This document shows, one piece after another, positions 32,603 through 40,752 of a stretch of 64,000 bases of DNA. Origin of the DNA: Streptomyces sp. SDr-06 (GTDB lineage: Bacteria > Actinomycetota > Actinomycetes > Streptomycetales > Streptomycetaceae). A program made the position numbers and the translations under genes. The notes below the pieces were generated by a model. That model ran no database searches and had not been told where the DNA came from. It saw nothing but the letters and a program-made list of their open reading frames with translations. Location: positions 1 through 64,000 of the forward strand of contig NZ_QOLA01000007.1 in NCBI RefSeq assembly GCF_003324565.1, in the 5' to 3' direction. Within the stretch, counting starts at the first letter, position 1. Each line of letters begins with the position of its first letter.

Positions 32603-32659
32603 GTGTCAAGAGTAGCGAGCGTGTGCGATACCGCTGACCACGACCGGTAACCTGGCGGG

Positions 32660-33460
32660 GTGACAGGCTCGGAAGAACCCCCATCGTTCCGGCTCGCCTA
32701 CGTTCCGGGTGTGACGCCGAGCAAGTGGGTGCGGATCTGGAACGAGCGGCTGCCCGACATCCCCCTGACCCTCAGCACGGTCTCCGCCGCCGAGGCGCCG
32801 GGCGTGCTGCGCGGCCGTGGCGCGGACGCGGGCTTCGTGCGGCTGCCGATCGACCGTACGGAGCTCAGCGCGATCCCCCTCTATACCGAGACGACGGTCG
32901 TCGTGGTCCCCAAGGACCACCTCATCGCGGCGGTCGAGGAGGTGTCGCCCGAGGACCTGGCCGACGAGATCGTGCTGCACCCCCTCGACGACACCCTCGA
33001 CTGGGAGCACCCGCCGGGGCGGCCCGCCCTGGAGCGCCCGGCCACGACCGAGGACGCCATCGAGCTGGTGGCGGCCGGAGTGGGCCTGCTCGTCGTTCCG
33101 CAGTCGCTGGCCCGGCTCCACCACCGCAAGGACCTCACCTACCGGACGATCACCGGCGTCCCCGAGTCGCGCGTCGCGCTGTCGTGGCCGGAGGAGGAGA
33201 TCACTCCCGATCTGGTGGAGGAGTTCATCGGCATCGTCCGCGGCCGCACGGTGAACAGCTCCCGCGGCCGTACGCCGACGCCGCCCCAGCCCAAGCAGAA
33301 GCGTGCCGACAAGGGTGGCGCCCAGCGCAAGTCCGCGGCGGGCAAGGGGTCCGGCAAGACCTCCGGCAAGACGGGCAAGCCCGGCGCGAAGAACCCACGC
33401 GGCGGCTCCGGCGCCCCGAAGGGCGGCGCCCAGCGCGGCAAGCCCCGCCGCCGGCCGTAG
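32660..33460 (+). CDS. LysR substrate-binding domain protein without HTH, with a basic tail
   Basis: A 266-residue protein starting at GTG 32660. Residues 10-195 are a LysR-type effector-binding (periplasmic-binding-fold) domain: LAYVPGVTPSKWVRIWNERL, then DAGFVRLPID, VVVVPKDHLIA and AAGVGLLVVPQSLARL. There is no N-terminal winged helix. The last 70 residues are Lys-, Arg-, Gly- and Ser-rich (KQKRADKGG, GKGSGKTSGKTGKPG), a histone-like tail that could bind DNA without sequence preference. It is divergent from DUF5997, and the pair may act together. The ligand is unknown. Confidence 0.83.
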   Translation: MTGSEEPPSFRLAYVPGVTPSKWVRIWNERLPDIPLTLSTVSAAEAPGVLRGRGADAGFVRLPIDRTELSAIPLYTETTVVVVPKDHLIAAVEEVSPEDLADEIVLHPLDDTLDWEHPPGRPALERPATTEDAIELVAAGVGLLVVPQSLARLHHRKDLTYRTITGVPESRVALSWPEEEITPDLVEEFIGIVRGRTVNSSRGRTPTPPQPKQKRADKGGAQRKSAAGKGSGKTSGKTGKPGAKNPRGGSGAPKGGAQRGKPRRRP

Positions 33461-33475
33461 CCCCTCCGCGTCACG

Positions 33476-34072
33476 CTAGTCGCCCGCGGGCTGGGCCCGT
33501 ACGTGCATGCGCTCGCCCTGCGATCCGTACAGCGAGAGGAACTCCACGGGCCGGTCGCCCGCGTTGGCGAAGCCGTGCGGGGTGCGGGTGTCGAACTCGG
33601 CCGCCTCGCCCGCCGTCAGGATCAGATCGTGCTCGCCGAGCGCCAGCCACAGCCTTCCCGACAGGACGTACAGCCACTCGTAGCCCTCGTGCACGTTGAG
33701 CTCGGGCCGCACGCCGTCGGCCTCCTGGCGGGGCGGGACGATCTGCTTGTAGGCGTGCAGGCCGCCGAGGTAGCGGGTCAGGGGGACGAAGGTCTGGCCG
33801 TACCGGGTGAAGGGCCGCGGGTGGATGCGGGGATCGCCGGTCGCCGGGGCCCCGACCAGCTCGTCGAGCTGCACCCGGTACTCCCGGGCGAGCGGAAGCA
33901 GCAGCTCCAGGGTCGGCTTGCGCTGCCCGGACTCCAGGCGGGACAGGGTGCTCAGCGAGATCCCGGTCGCCTCGCCGAGCTGGGCCAGTGTCGTGCCGCG
34001 TGCGCGCCGCAGCGCCCGCAGCCGGGGTCCCACGCCGGTCAGTACATCGGTGAGTTCGTCGTCGTGAGCCAT
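33476..34072 (-). CDS. XRE family regulator with a cupin sensor domain
   Basis: A 198-residue protein. Residues 12-70 form an XRE HTH (RLRALRRARGTTLAQLGEAT, then LSTLSRLESGQRKPTLELL). Residues 105-190 form a cupin: HEGYEWLYVLSGRLWLALG and HGFANAGDRPVEFLSLYG. Such proteins sense a small molecule in the cupin. The ATG at 34072 lies 81 bases from the divergent FAD reductase start. It is probably the regulator of that gene. Confidence 0.9.
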   Translation of the reverse strand: MAHDDELTDVLTGVGPRLRALRRARGTTLAQLGEATGISLSTLSRLESGQRKPTLELLLPLAREYRVQLDELVGAPATGDPRIHPRPFTRYGQTFVPLTRYLGGLHAYKQIVPPRQEADGVRPELNVHEGYEWLYVLSGRLWLALGEHDLILTAGEAAEFDTRTPHGFANAGDRPVEFLSLYGSQGERMHVRAQPAGD

Positions 34073-34153
34073 CCCTCCATTTGCCGGAGCGGCAAGTTGT
34101 TTTGTCAACCGGACGGGGCCGGGCACACCATCGCGGCATTGGAGGTGTCGCAC

Positions 34154-35218
34154 ATGAACGAGCGAACGGAACGCACGATGAACAGCACTCCCGAGGGCGG
34201 CCGGCAGGACATCCACGACGTGGTGGTGATCGGGGGAGGCGCCGCCGGACTGAGCGGCGCGCTCACCCTGGGCCGGGCGCGGCGCTCGGTCCTGGTCGTC
34301 GACGCGGGCCACCCCCGCAACGCCCCGGCCGACGGCGTCCACGCCTACCTGGGCCACGAGGGCACGCCGCCCGGCGAACTCCTGGCCCGCGGCCGGGCCG
34401 AAGTGCGCTCCTACGGCGGCGCGTTCATGACCGGCAGCGCGACCGGTGCCGAGCGGAACGGCGACGCCTTCCGTGTCACCCTGGCAGACGGCGACGAACT
34501 GTGCGCCCGCCGACTGCTGGTCACCACCGGCCTGGTCGACGAACTCCCCGAGGTCCCGGGGCTCGCGGGCCTGTGGGGCACGGACGTTCTGCACTGCCCG
34601 TACTGCCACGGCTGGGAGGTGCGCGACCGGGCGATCGGCGTTCTGGGCACGGGACCGCTCGCCGTGCACCAGGCCCTGCTGTGGCGCCAGTGGAGCGCGG
34701 ACATCACGCTCTTCCTGCACACGATGGACGAGCCGGACGACCGGCAGTACGAGGAGCTGGCCGCCCGGGGCGTCCGCGTGGTGACCGGAGAGGTCACGTC
34801 ACTGGAGACGCGCGACGGACGCCTCGCCGGGCTGCGTCTCGCGAGCGGACATCTGATACCACGTCAGGCACTGGCGGTGGCACCGATGTTGACGCCACGG
34901 GCGGGTCTGCTGTCCTCCCTCGGCCTTGAGCCCACCGATCTGGAGCTGGCCGGCTCCGTCATCGGCGGCCGCATCGCCGCCGACCCGACCGGCGCGACCG
35001 AGGTCCCCGGGGTGTGGGTGGCCGGGAACGTGGCCAACCCCACCGACCAGGTCGTCGCGGCGGCCGCGTCCGGAGTGCGAGCGGCGGCCGCGATCAACGC
35101 CGATCTGATCGCGGAAGAGACCCGCCGGGCCGTGGACGCGCGCCGCGCGCCGTTCTCCGCGCAGCTGGAGCGCGAGGTCTGCGAGGCGGTCCTGGGCGAG
35201 CGCCGCCACGGCCTGTGA
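34154..35218 (+). CDS. Thioredoxin reductase-like FAD/NAD(P) oxidoreductase
   Basis: A 354-residue flavoprotein. The FAD motif VVVIGGGAAGLSGAL is near the N-terminus. HCPYCHGWE places a redox CPYC pair at C148 and C151, as in thioredoxin reductases. A GVLGTGPLAVHQALL segment follows, where the NAD(P) motif normally reads GxGxxA/G. The C-terminal GVWVAGNVANPTDQ is the second FAD motif. Length and disulfide fit the thioredoxin-reductase-like family common in Streptomyces. A strong ribosome binding site GGAGGT (34141-34146) precedes the ATG. It probably answers to the divergent cupin regulator; no thioredoxin gene is adjacent. Confidence 0.88.
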   Translation: MNERTERTMNSTPEGGRQDIHDVVVIGGGAAGLSGALTLGRARRSVLVVDAGHPRNAPADGVHAYLGHEGTPPGELLARGRAEVRSYGGAFMTGSATGAERNGDAFRVTLADGDELCARRLLVTTGLVDELPEVPGLAGLWGTDVLHCPYCHGWEVRDRAIGVLGTGPLAVHQALLWRQWSADITLFLHTMDEPDDRQYEELAARGVRVVTGEVTSLETRDGRLAGLRLASGHLIPRQALAVAPMLTPRAGLLSSLGLEPTDLELAGSVIGGRIAADPTGATEVPGVWVAGNVANPTDQVVAAAASGVRAAAAINADLIAEETRRAVDARRAPFSAQLEREVCEAVLGERRHGL

Positions 35219-35338
35219 ACACCCGGGCCGAGCCACGGGAAAGGGTGCCTTCCGGGCCCTGACTCCGGGGCGACGTAACCTTCCTGTGGCCGGTGGGAAT
35301 CAGGGTCCGCCAGGCATACCGGAAAGGAACCTGTCCAG

Positions 35339-36436
35339 GTGAGAGCAGTGTTCGGCGTGCTCGGCGCCGTCCTCGTGCTCGGGATCTTCTCCTCGGTGCT
35401 GCGCACCCTGGTGATTCCCCGGCCGACCCGGTCCAGCTTCACCCGCATCGTCCAGCAAGCGGTGCGCTGGCCCTTCCAGCGGGTGGCCGACCTGCTGGGC
35501 GGGGCCGAGGCGAAGGACCGGGTACTGGCGCCTGTCGCCCCGCTGTCCATCGTGATCACCCTGATGGGCTGGCTCCTCTTCTTCATGATCGGCTTTGGGC
35601 TGCTCGAAGCGGCGGTCAGCGGGCTCGGGCTGCGGGAGTCGATGATCGAGTCCGGCTCCTCGCTCTTCACGCTCGGCTTCGCGGCGGGCAACCGGGCCTC
35701 CCTGAACGCGATCGACTTCTGCGCGGCGGCCACCGGCCCCATCGTGATCGGCCTCCAGATCGGCTACCTGCCCACCCTGTACGCCGCCTATCAGCGCCGC
35801 GAGACCGAGGTCACCCTGCTCCAGGCGCGGGCGGGCAGCCCGCCCTGGGGGCCGGAGATCCTCGCCCGGTACGCCCAGGTCGAGCTGGTGAACAGCGTCG
35901 GCGAACTGTTCGTCAACTGGGAGCGGTGGAGCGCCGAAGTGGGCGAGAGCCACACCACCTACCCGGTCCTCATCCACTTCCGCTCGCCGAAGGCGACCCG
36001 CAACTGGCTGATCGCCCTCCTCTCGGTGATGGACGCGGCCGCCCTCCGGCTCGCCTTCAACCCCTCCCAGCCGCAGTCCGACGTACGGATGGCGCTGCGC
36101 GCCGGGTTCGTGTGCCTGCGCGACATCGCCGACCTCCAGGGCATCCCGTACGACCCCGACCCCCACCCGGACGGCCCGCTGGAACTCACCTACGAGGACT
36201 TCCTGCTCGGGGTGGCGCGGATGGAGGAGCAGGGCTATCCCGCCGAGCGAGGCCCCGAGGAGGCCTGGCCGCACTTCCGCGGCTGGCGGGTCAACTACGA
36301 GGCGCTGGCCATGCGGATCGCCCGGGACATCGACGCGGTGCCCGCCCCCTGGTCCGGGCCGCGCCGCACCCCGGTCGCCATCCGGACGCCGGTCACCCCG
36401 ATCAACCGCAAGCCCGTGCCACCCCCGGCGCGCTGA
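35339..36436 (+). CDS. Integral membrane protein of unknown function
   Basis: A 365-residue protein with an N-terminal membrane anchor (VLGAVLVLGIFSSVL), a second helix at about 72-92 (IVITLMGWLLFFMIGFGLLE) and a pore-like hydrophobic segment near 100-145 (SSLFTLGFAAGN, TGPIVIGLQIGYLPTLYAAY). The SLFTLGFA resembles the filter region of two-helix potassium channels, but TxGYG is absent. The rest (150-365) is a cytoplasmic helical domain. It starts at GTG 35339. I know the type from Streptomyces as a hypothetical membrane protein without assigned function; an ion-channel-like role is only a guess. Confidence 0.7.
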   Translation: MRAVFGVLGAVLVLGIFSSVLRTLVIPRPTRSSFTRIVQQAVRWPFQRVADLLGGAEAKDRVLAPVAPLSIVITLMGWLLFFMIGFGLLEAAVSGLGLRESMIESGSSLFTLGFAAGNRASLNAIDFCAAATGPIVIGLQIGYLPTLYAAYQRRETEVTLLQARAGSPPWGPEILARYAQVELVNSVGELFVNWERWSAEVGESHTTYPVLIHFRSPKATRNWLIALLSVMDAAALRLAFNPSQPQSDVRMALRAGFVCLRDIADLQGIPYDPDPHPDGPLELTYEDFLLGVARMEEQGYPAERGPEEAWPHFRGWRVNYEALAMRIARDIDAVPAPWSGPRRTPVAIRTPVTPINRKPVPPPAR

Positions 36437-36572
36437 CGGTCACACCTGCCCCCTTGCCCGGTGCCGGGATGAACGCCGGCGACCCCGCGGCCGTATCCAA
36501 GGTGTTGGAACGGGCGTCGCCCGGGCCGCCCGGCGACGCGACAGTGGCGTGTGGGGACGGGGGAAGGCACAA

Positions 36573-39302
36573 GTGACGATGTCAGCTGAGCCGTTGGCCG
36601 GACGGGAACGGGAACGTCGCGTGCTGCGCGGGGTGCTGCGGCGCTTCTGCGACGGCAGGGTCCAGGCGGTGGAGATCACCGGCGATCCGGGGATGGGCAA
36701 GACCCGGCTGCTCGCCGAGCTGGAGCGGATGGCGGGCGCGCTCGGGCGGCCGGTGCTGAGGGGCGCGGCGACGACGAGCCGCGGGGGACCGGGCGACCTG
36801 TTCGGGGCGCTGACCGGCGGCTGTTCGGCCGAAGCCGTGCGCGAGGCGCTGGAGGCCGCCGCGCCGCCGGGGACGGGGCTGGTGGTCCTGCTCGACAACC
36901 TTCACTGGGCCGACGACGCATGCCTGGCCGTCCTCGACGACCTGCTGCGGCGGCCGCCGGACACCCCCGTCCTGTTCGCGCTCGCGCACCGCCACCGGCA
37001 GAGCCCGCCCCCGCTGCGCAGCCTGGTGGTGAACGCGTACTCGGGGCCGGTCCGGATGGAGCGCCTCGCGCTCGGCCCGCTCGGCCGCGGCGCGGCCGCC
37101 GAACTGCTCGGCGGCGAGCGCGCGGACCTGAGCGCGCTGACGCTGCAAGCGGGTGGAAACCCGCTGTACCTGCGGCTCCTGGCGGGCGCCCGGACAGGTG
37201 AGCACGCCCGGGCCGCGAGCGAGGAGGTGGCGGCCCGTTTCGAGGCGCAGGTCGGCGCCGAACTGGACCGGGTCTCCGCGACCGCCCGCCAAGTGGCCCG
37301 GGCCGCGGCGGTGGTAGGGGAGTCCTTCACCTCGGAACTCGTCGCCAGGGCGGCGGGGCTCGGCGAGCTGCCCGCCCTCGCCGCGATCGACGAACTCGTG
37401 GCCGAGGACCTGGTACGGCCGGTCGCGGCGCCGCGCGCCTTCGCGTTCCGGCACCCGCTGCTGCGCGACGTGGTCTACCGCGGCGCCCGGCCCGGCTGGC
37501 GCGTCGCCGCGCACACCGCCGTCGCCGAGGCCCTGACCCGCCGTCAGGCCGACCCGGCGGCCCGGGCACGCCACGTCGAACACGCCGCGCGCCCCGGCGA
37601 CCGCGAGGCCGTGCGGGTGCTCGCCGAGGCCGCCCATCTGATGCGGCTGCGGCAGCCGGAGAGCGCGCTGCGCTGGCTGCGCACCGCCCTGCGGCTGCTC
37701 CCGGCGGACGCCCCGGTGCAGCGTGCCCGCCTCCAGTTCCGCCTCGCCCGGCTGCTCGGGGCGGTCGGCCGGCTCCGCGAGAGCCGCGCACTGCTGCACA
37801 CGGTGCTCGAAGCACTGCCCCGCGTACCGGCCGGAATCCATGCCGATGCGGTCGCCACCTGCGCCCTGGTCGAGCGGTCCCTCGGGCGGCGCGCCGAGTC
37901 CCGCTCGCTGCTCGTCCACGCGCTCCAGGAGCCCGCGGCACAGGACCCGGCGGCGCGGGGAGTCCTCGAATTCGCCCTGGCCGGTGACGACTTGGCCGAA
38001 GGGCGGGCCGGTGACTGCGCCGCGCGGGCCGAGCGCGCCCTCCAGGAGGCCGAACGGCGCGGCGACCACGCGCTCGCCGCCGCCGCGCACGGGCTGCTGT
38101 CGCTGACCGGAGTGCACACCGGGGCGATCGGCCCGGCCCAGGCGCACTGCGCGTCGGCCGCCGCCCTGGTGGACGGTCTCCTCGACGGACAGCTGGCCGA
38201 GCGGCTCGACACGGTGGTGTGGCTCGGGTGGAGCGAGACCATGCTCGGCAGGCCCTGGGCGGCGCTGCGCCACCTGAACCGGGCGCTGTCCGTCGCCCGC
38301 GGGTCGGGGCGCGAGGTGGCCCTGGCCCACCTTCTCGTCGCCCAGTCCTTCGCCGCCCGCTCGTCGGGGCGGCTGGAGGAGGCCGCGGCCGCCGCCGCGG
38401 AGGCCGTGGAGACGGCCGTCCGCTGCGGGGCCCAGGAGGCACTCGGTGGGGCCCTGGCCATGGTGTGCCGGACCGCGGTGGCGACCGGGGACGTCGACGG
38501 CGCGCTGCGGGCCGGAACGCAGGCGCGCCAGGACGGGGCCGCGGGCGGCGGATGGTTCGGCGCGGTCGCGGCCCGCGCGCTCGCCGAGGCCCGGCTCGCG
38601 GCCGGTGACGCGGGGGCCTGCCGCGCGGCGCTGGAGGAGGCGGGCGGTCCGCGGCTGGCGGGGGTGGACGCGTGGTCGAAGGTCGACTGGTACGAGCTGC
38701 TCTGCCGCGCGGCCCTCGCCGAAGGCCGCCTGGACGCCGCCCGCCGGTGGGCCGGGCGGGCCGTCGCCGCGGCGCGCCCGCTCGGGCTGCCCGGACGCAC
38801 CGGCCTCGCCGAGCTCGCCCTGGCCCAGGTGCGCGCCGCCGAGCGGCCCGAGAGCGGGTACGCGAACGCGGCGGCCGCCTACGACGGGCTCGCGGCGGTC
38901 GGCCAGGTCATCGACGCTGGGCGGGCCCGCCTGGCGGCCGCCGGCGCGCTCGCCGCGCGCGGGGAGCGGCGCCGGGCGGTGACCGAACTGGCCGCGGCGC
39001 AGCGCACGTTCGCGACCTGCGGGGCCCGGACGCTGGCCCGCAGCGCGTCGACCGAGCGGCGCAGGATCGCCGCGCGGCCGCCGCAGGACGCCGGGCGGCC
39101 CGGCGTCCTCGCGCCGCTCACCCGCCGCGAGGGCGAGGTGGCGGCGCTGGTCAGCGAGGGACTGACGAATCGTCAGATCGCGCAGCGGCTCCAGGTGACG
39201 GAGAAGACCGTCCAGATGCATCTGTCCAACGCCTTCACCAAACTCGGTGTGCCCTCGCGCGCCGCTCTGGCCAGCGCCGTCGTGCGCGCGGCCCTCGCCT
39301 GA
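36573..39302 (+). CDS. Large LuxR-type (LAL-like) ATP-binding transcriptional regulator
   Basis: A 909-residue regulator. An N-terminal AAA/NTPase domain has Walker A GDPGMGKT (37-44), a Walker B-like VVLLDNLHW, and the Arg-rich segment typical of STAND ATPases. A long TPR-like helical middle (about 350-830) follows. The C-terminal LuxR HTH (about 845-905) reads LTRREGEVAALVSEGLTNRQ, then IAQRLQVTEKTVQMHLSNAF. LAL regulators activate secondary-metabolite clusters. It lies just upstream of, and in the same direction as, the 19-residue peptide operon and a palindrome at 39314-39339, so it is the likely pathway activator. The GTG at 36573 is chosen because GGGGGAAGG precedes it; GTG 36549 and ATG 36579 are alternatives. 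Confidence 0.88.
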   Translation: MTMSAEPLAGRERERRVLRGVLRRFCDGRVQAVEITGDPGMGKTRLLAELERMAGALGRPVLRGAATTSRGGPGDLFGALTGGCSAEAVREALEAAAPPGTGLVVLLDNLHWADDACLAVLDDLLRRPPDTPVLFALAHRHRQSPPPLRSLVVNAYSGPVRMERLALGPLGRGAAAELLGGERADLSALTLQAGGNPLYLRLLAGARTGEHARAASEEVAARFEAQVGAELDRVSATARQVARAAAVVGESFTSELVARAAGLGELPALAAIDELVAEDLVRPVAAPRAFAFRHPLLRDVVYRGARPGWRVAAHTAVAEALTRRQADPAARARHVEHAARPGDREAVRVLAEAAHLMRLRQPESALRWLRTALRLLPADAPVQRARLQFRLARLLGAVGRLRESRALLHTVLEALPRVPAGIHADAVATCALVERSLGRRAESRSLLVHALQEPAAQDPAARGVLEFALAGDDLAEGRAGDCAARAERALQEAERRGDHALAAAAHGLLSLTGVHTGAIGPAQAHCASAAALVDGLLDGQLAERLDTVVWLGWSETMLGRPWAALRHLNRALSVARGSGREVALAHLLVAQSFAARSSGRLEEAAAAAAEAVETAVRCGAQEALGGALAMVCRTAVATGDVDGALRAGTQARQDGAAGGGWFGAVAARALAEARLAAGDAGACRAALEEAGGPRLAGVDAWSKVDWYELLCRAALAEGRLDAARRWAGRAVAAARPLGLPGRTGLAELALAQVRAAERPESGYANAAAAYDGLAAVGQVIDAGRARLAAAGALAARGERRRAVTELAAAQRTFATCGARTLARSASTERRRIAARPPQDAGRPGVLAPLTRREGEVAALVSEGLTNRQIAQRLQVTEKTVQMHLSNAFTKLGVPSRAALASAVVRAALA

Positions 39303-39313
39303 GCGAGGACGTA

Positions 39314-39339
39314 CCTGGGGTATGTGCCAATACCCCTGG
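39314..39339. promoter_or_regulatory. Palindrome in front of the 19-residue peptide operon
   Basis: CCTGGGGTAT (39314-39323) and ATACCCCTGG (39330-39339) are inverted repeats with one mismatch and a 6-base spacer. The site lies 64 bases ahead of the peptide start. CTGGGG-type palindromes are common targets of LuxR-type regulators in Streptomyces, so this is the likely operator or activator box of the operon. It could also act as a weak terminator of the regulator gene, though no T-run follows. Confidence 0.5.
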
Positions 39340-39403
39340 CCCCCGGTCGGCCCGCACGCTGGATCTGTCCAGCCGCACACCGACTCCAGGGAGGTGAAAG
39401 ACC

Positions 39404-39463
39404 ATGTCGATCGTCTTCAAGACCCGCAAGACGAGCATCGCCGGCCGCGCGGTGGCCACCTGA
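39404..39463 (+). CDS. 19-residue peptide, likely substrate of the MccB-like enzyme
   Basis: The full peptide is MSIVFKTRKTSIAGRAVAT. It has an excellent ribosome binding site, GGGAGGTGA (39389-39397), ending 6 bases before the ATG. It has Lys6, Arg8, Lys9 and Arg15 but no Asp or Glu, so its only carboxylate is the C-terminal Thr. The gene directly downstream is an adenylating enzyme of the MccB type, which activates a peptide C-terminus. MccA of microcin C is a 7-residue peptide ending in Asn; this one is longer and ends in Thr, so the chemistry must differ. I find no similar known precursor. Confidence 0.75.
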   Translation: MSIVFKTRKTSIAGRAVAT

Positions 39464-39473
39464 CACACCGATC

Positions 39474-39504
39474 GCGGGCGCGCGGAATTCCTTCGCGCGC
39501 CCGC
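39474..39504 (+). terminator. Intercistronic hairpin after the 19-residue peptide gene
   Basis: A perfect 11-bp stem GCGGGCGCGCG (39474-39484) / CGCGCGCCCGC (39494-39504) starts 11 bases after the peptide stop. The arrangement equals that after the other precursor gene at 4220-4249. It likely gives more peptide message than enzyme message. A second, weaker GC stem (39511-39530) follows. Confidence 0.6.
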
Positions 39505-39595
39505 CCCGGCGGGCCGGGCACCTCCCGGCCCCCGGCCCCAGCGAGGAACAGCGCACCCATCCACACCGGACCGAGTCACTACGGGGGGCGGCACC

Positions 39596-40735
39596 ATGCC
39601 GCAGAACCAGCCCAAGCCACGGATCAAACCGACCCTGCCCGTGTACCGCGTGGCCGACCAGCTCTCCATCCAGCTGCCCGGGAAGTGCCTGGAGCTGGCC
39701 GACCCGGACGGAGCCGTCGAGCAGTTCGCCGGCCTGCTCGACGGCACCAGGACCGTCACCGAGGTGCACCGCGACCTCCGCGCGGCCGGACGCGACATCA
39801 GCGCCGCCGAAGTCGCCTCGGCCGTGGCCGAGTTCGACCGGGCGGGCCTCCTGGAGGACGGCGCGGCGCGGACCGGCCTCGACGACCACGACCTCGAACG
39901 CTGGAAGCGCAACCTCGGCTTCCTGGAGAACTACAGCGACCTCACGACCAGCAAGTACGAACTCCAGCGCAAGCTGCGCGACTTCCGGGTCGTCCTGCTC
40001 GGCCTCGGCGGGGTGGGCAGCCACATGCTGTACGACCTCGTCGGCCTCGGGGTGCGCGACATCCGCGTGGTGGACTTCGACACCGTGGAGCTGTCCAACC
40101 TCAACCGGCAGATCCTCTACCGCGAGAGCGACCTCGGCCGGGCGAAGATCGACGTCGCCGCCGAGCGGATCCTCGCCTACGACCCGCTCGTCAAGCTGGA
40201 CACCCGGGCCACCTACATCGGCTGCCCCGACGAGGCGTTCGCCGTCGTCGAGGGCCGCGAACTCGTCCTGTCCGCCGTCGACATGCCCAAGATGCAGGTC
40301 GTCAACTGGATCAACCAGGCGTGCGTCCGGGCCGGTGCGACCCTGATCACCGGCGGCGTGGACAGCCGCCGCATCGCGTACTACACCATGATCCCCGGCG
40401 TGACCGGCTGTGTGGAGTGCTGGAAGGCGGACGTCGCCGAGAACGACCGGTTCTCGGCCGACCTGGCGGCCAAGAAGACCGAGTGGGCCGACGCCACCCG
40501 TGAGCCCCGCTTCCCCGAGGACATGTCGGCGTTCGGCGCGCTGGTCACCCTCTACACGGCGCACGTCCTGGCCGAGGTCGTCCGCCTCGCCACCGGCATC
40601 GCGCCCCCGCTGTCCCAGGGCCGCCTGCTCGAGGTCTTCTTCGACGACGGGATGCCGCGCGAGTCCGAGCGGTGGAGCCGCCGTCCCGACTGCCCCGTCT
40701 GCGCCCACCCCCGCGCCCCGCGCGCGGCGGCCTGA
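39596..40735 (+). CDS. MccB-like ThiF/E1 adenylyltransferase with N-terminal peptide-recognition domain
   Basis: A 379-residue protein. Residues 10-85 look like a PqqD-like RiPP recognition element: strand-rich start PVYRVADQLSIQL, then a winged-helix-like region with GLLDGTRTVTEVHRDLRAAG. The E1 domain (about 110-350) has the nucleotide motif GLGGVGSH, DFDTVELSNLNRQIL and the ATP-site Arg/Gln, and two CxxC pairs for structural zinc (GCVECW and DCPVC). MccB has the same plan: a peptide clamp plus an adenylating domain. The reaction would be ATP-dependent activation of the peptide C-terminus. Next to it are a methyltransferase and a peptidase. The ATG at 39596 has a GGGGGGCGG in front. Confidence 0.86.
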   Translation: MPQNQPKPRIKPTLPVYRVADQLSIQLPGKCLELADPDGAVEQFAGLLDGTRTVTEVHRDLRAAGRDISAAEVASAVAEFDRAGLLEDGAARTGLDDHDLERWKRNLGFLENYSDLTTSKYELQRKLRDFRVVLLGLGGVGSHMLYDLVGLGVRDIRVVDFDTVELSNLNRQILYRESDLGRAKIDVAAERILAYDPLVKLDTRATYIGCPDEAFAVVEGRELVLSAVDMPKMQVVNWINQACVRAGATLITGGVDSRRIAYYTMIPGVTGCVECWKADVAENDRFSADLAAKKTEWADATREPRFPEDMSAFGALVTLYTAHVLAEVVRLATGIAPPLSQGRLLEVFFDDGMPRESERWSRRPDCPVCAHPRAPRAAA

Positions 40736-40752
40736 ACGGGGAAGGGGCCACC

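Noticed and set aside
36582..39380. A 932-codon minus-strand frame antisense to the LuxR regulator
   Set aside because: The plus strand encodes Walker A and LuxR HTH motifs in the right order; the antisense protein is Gly/Arg/Ala-rich and has none.
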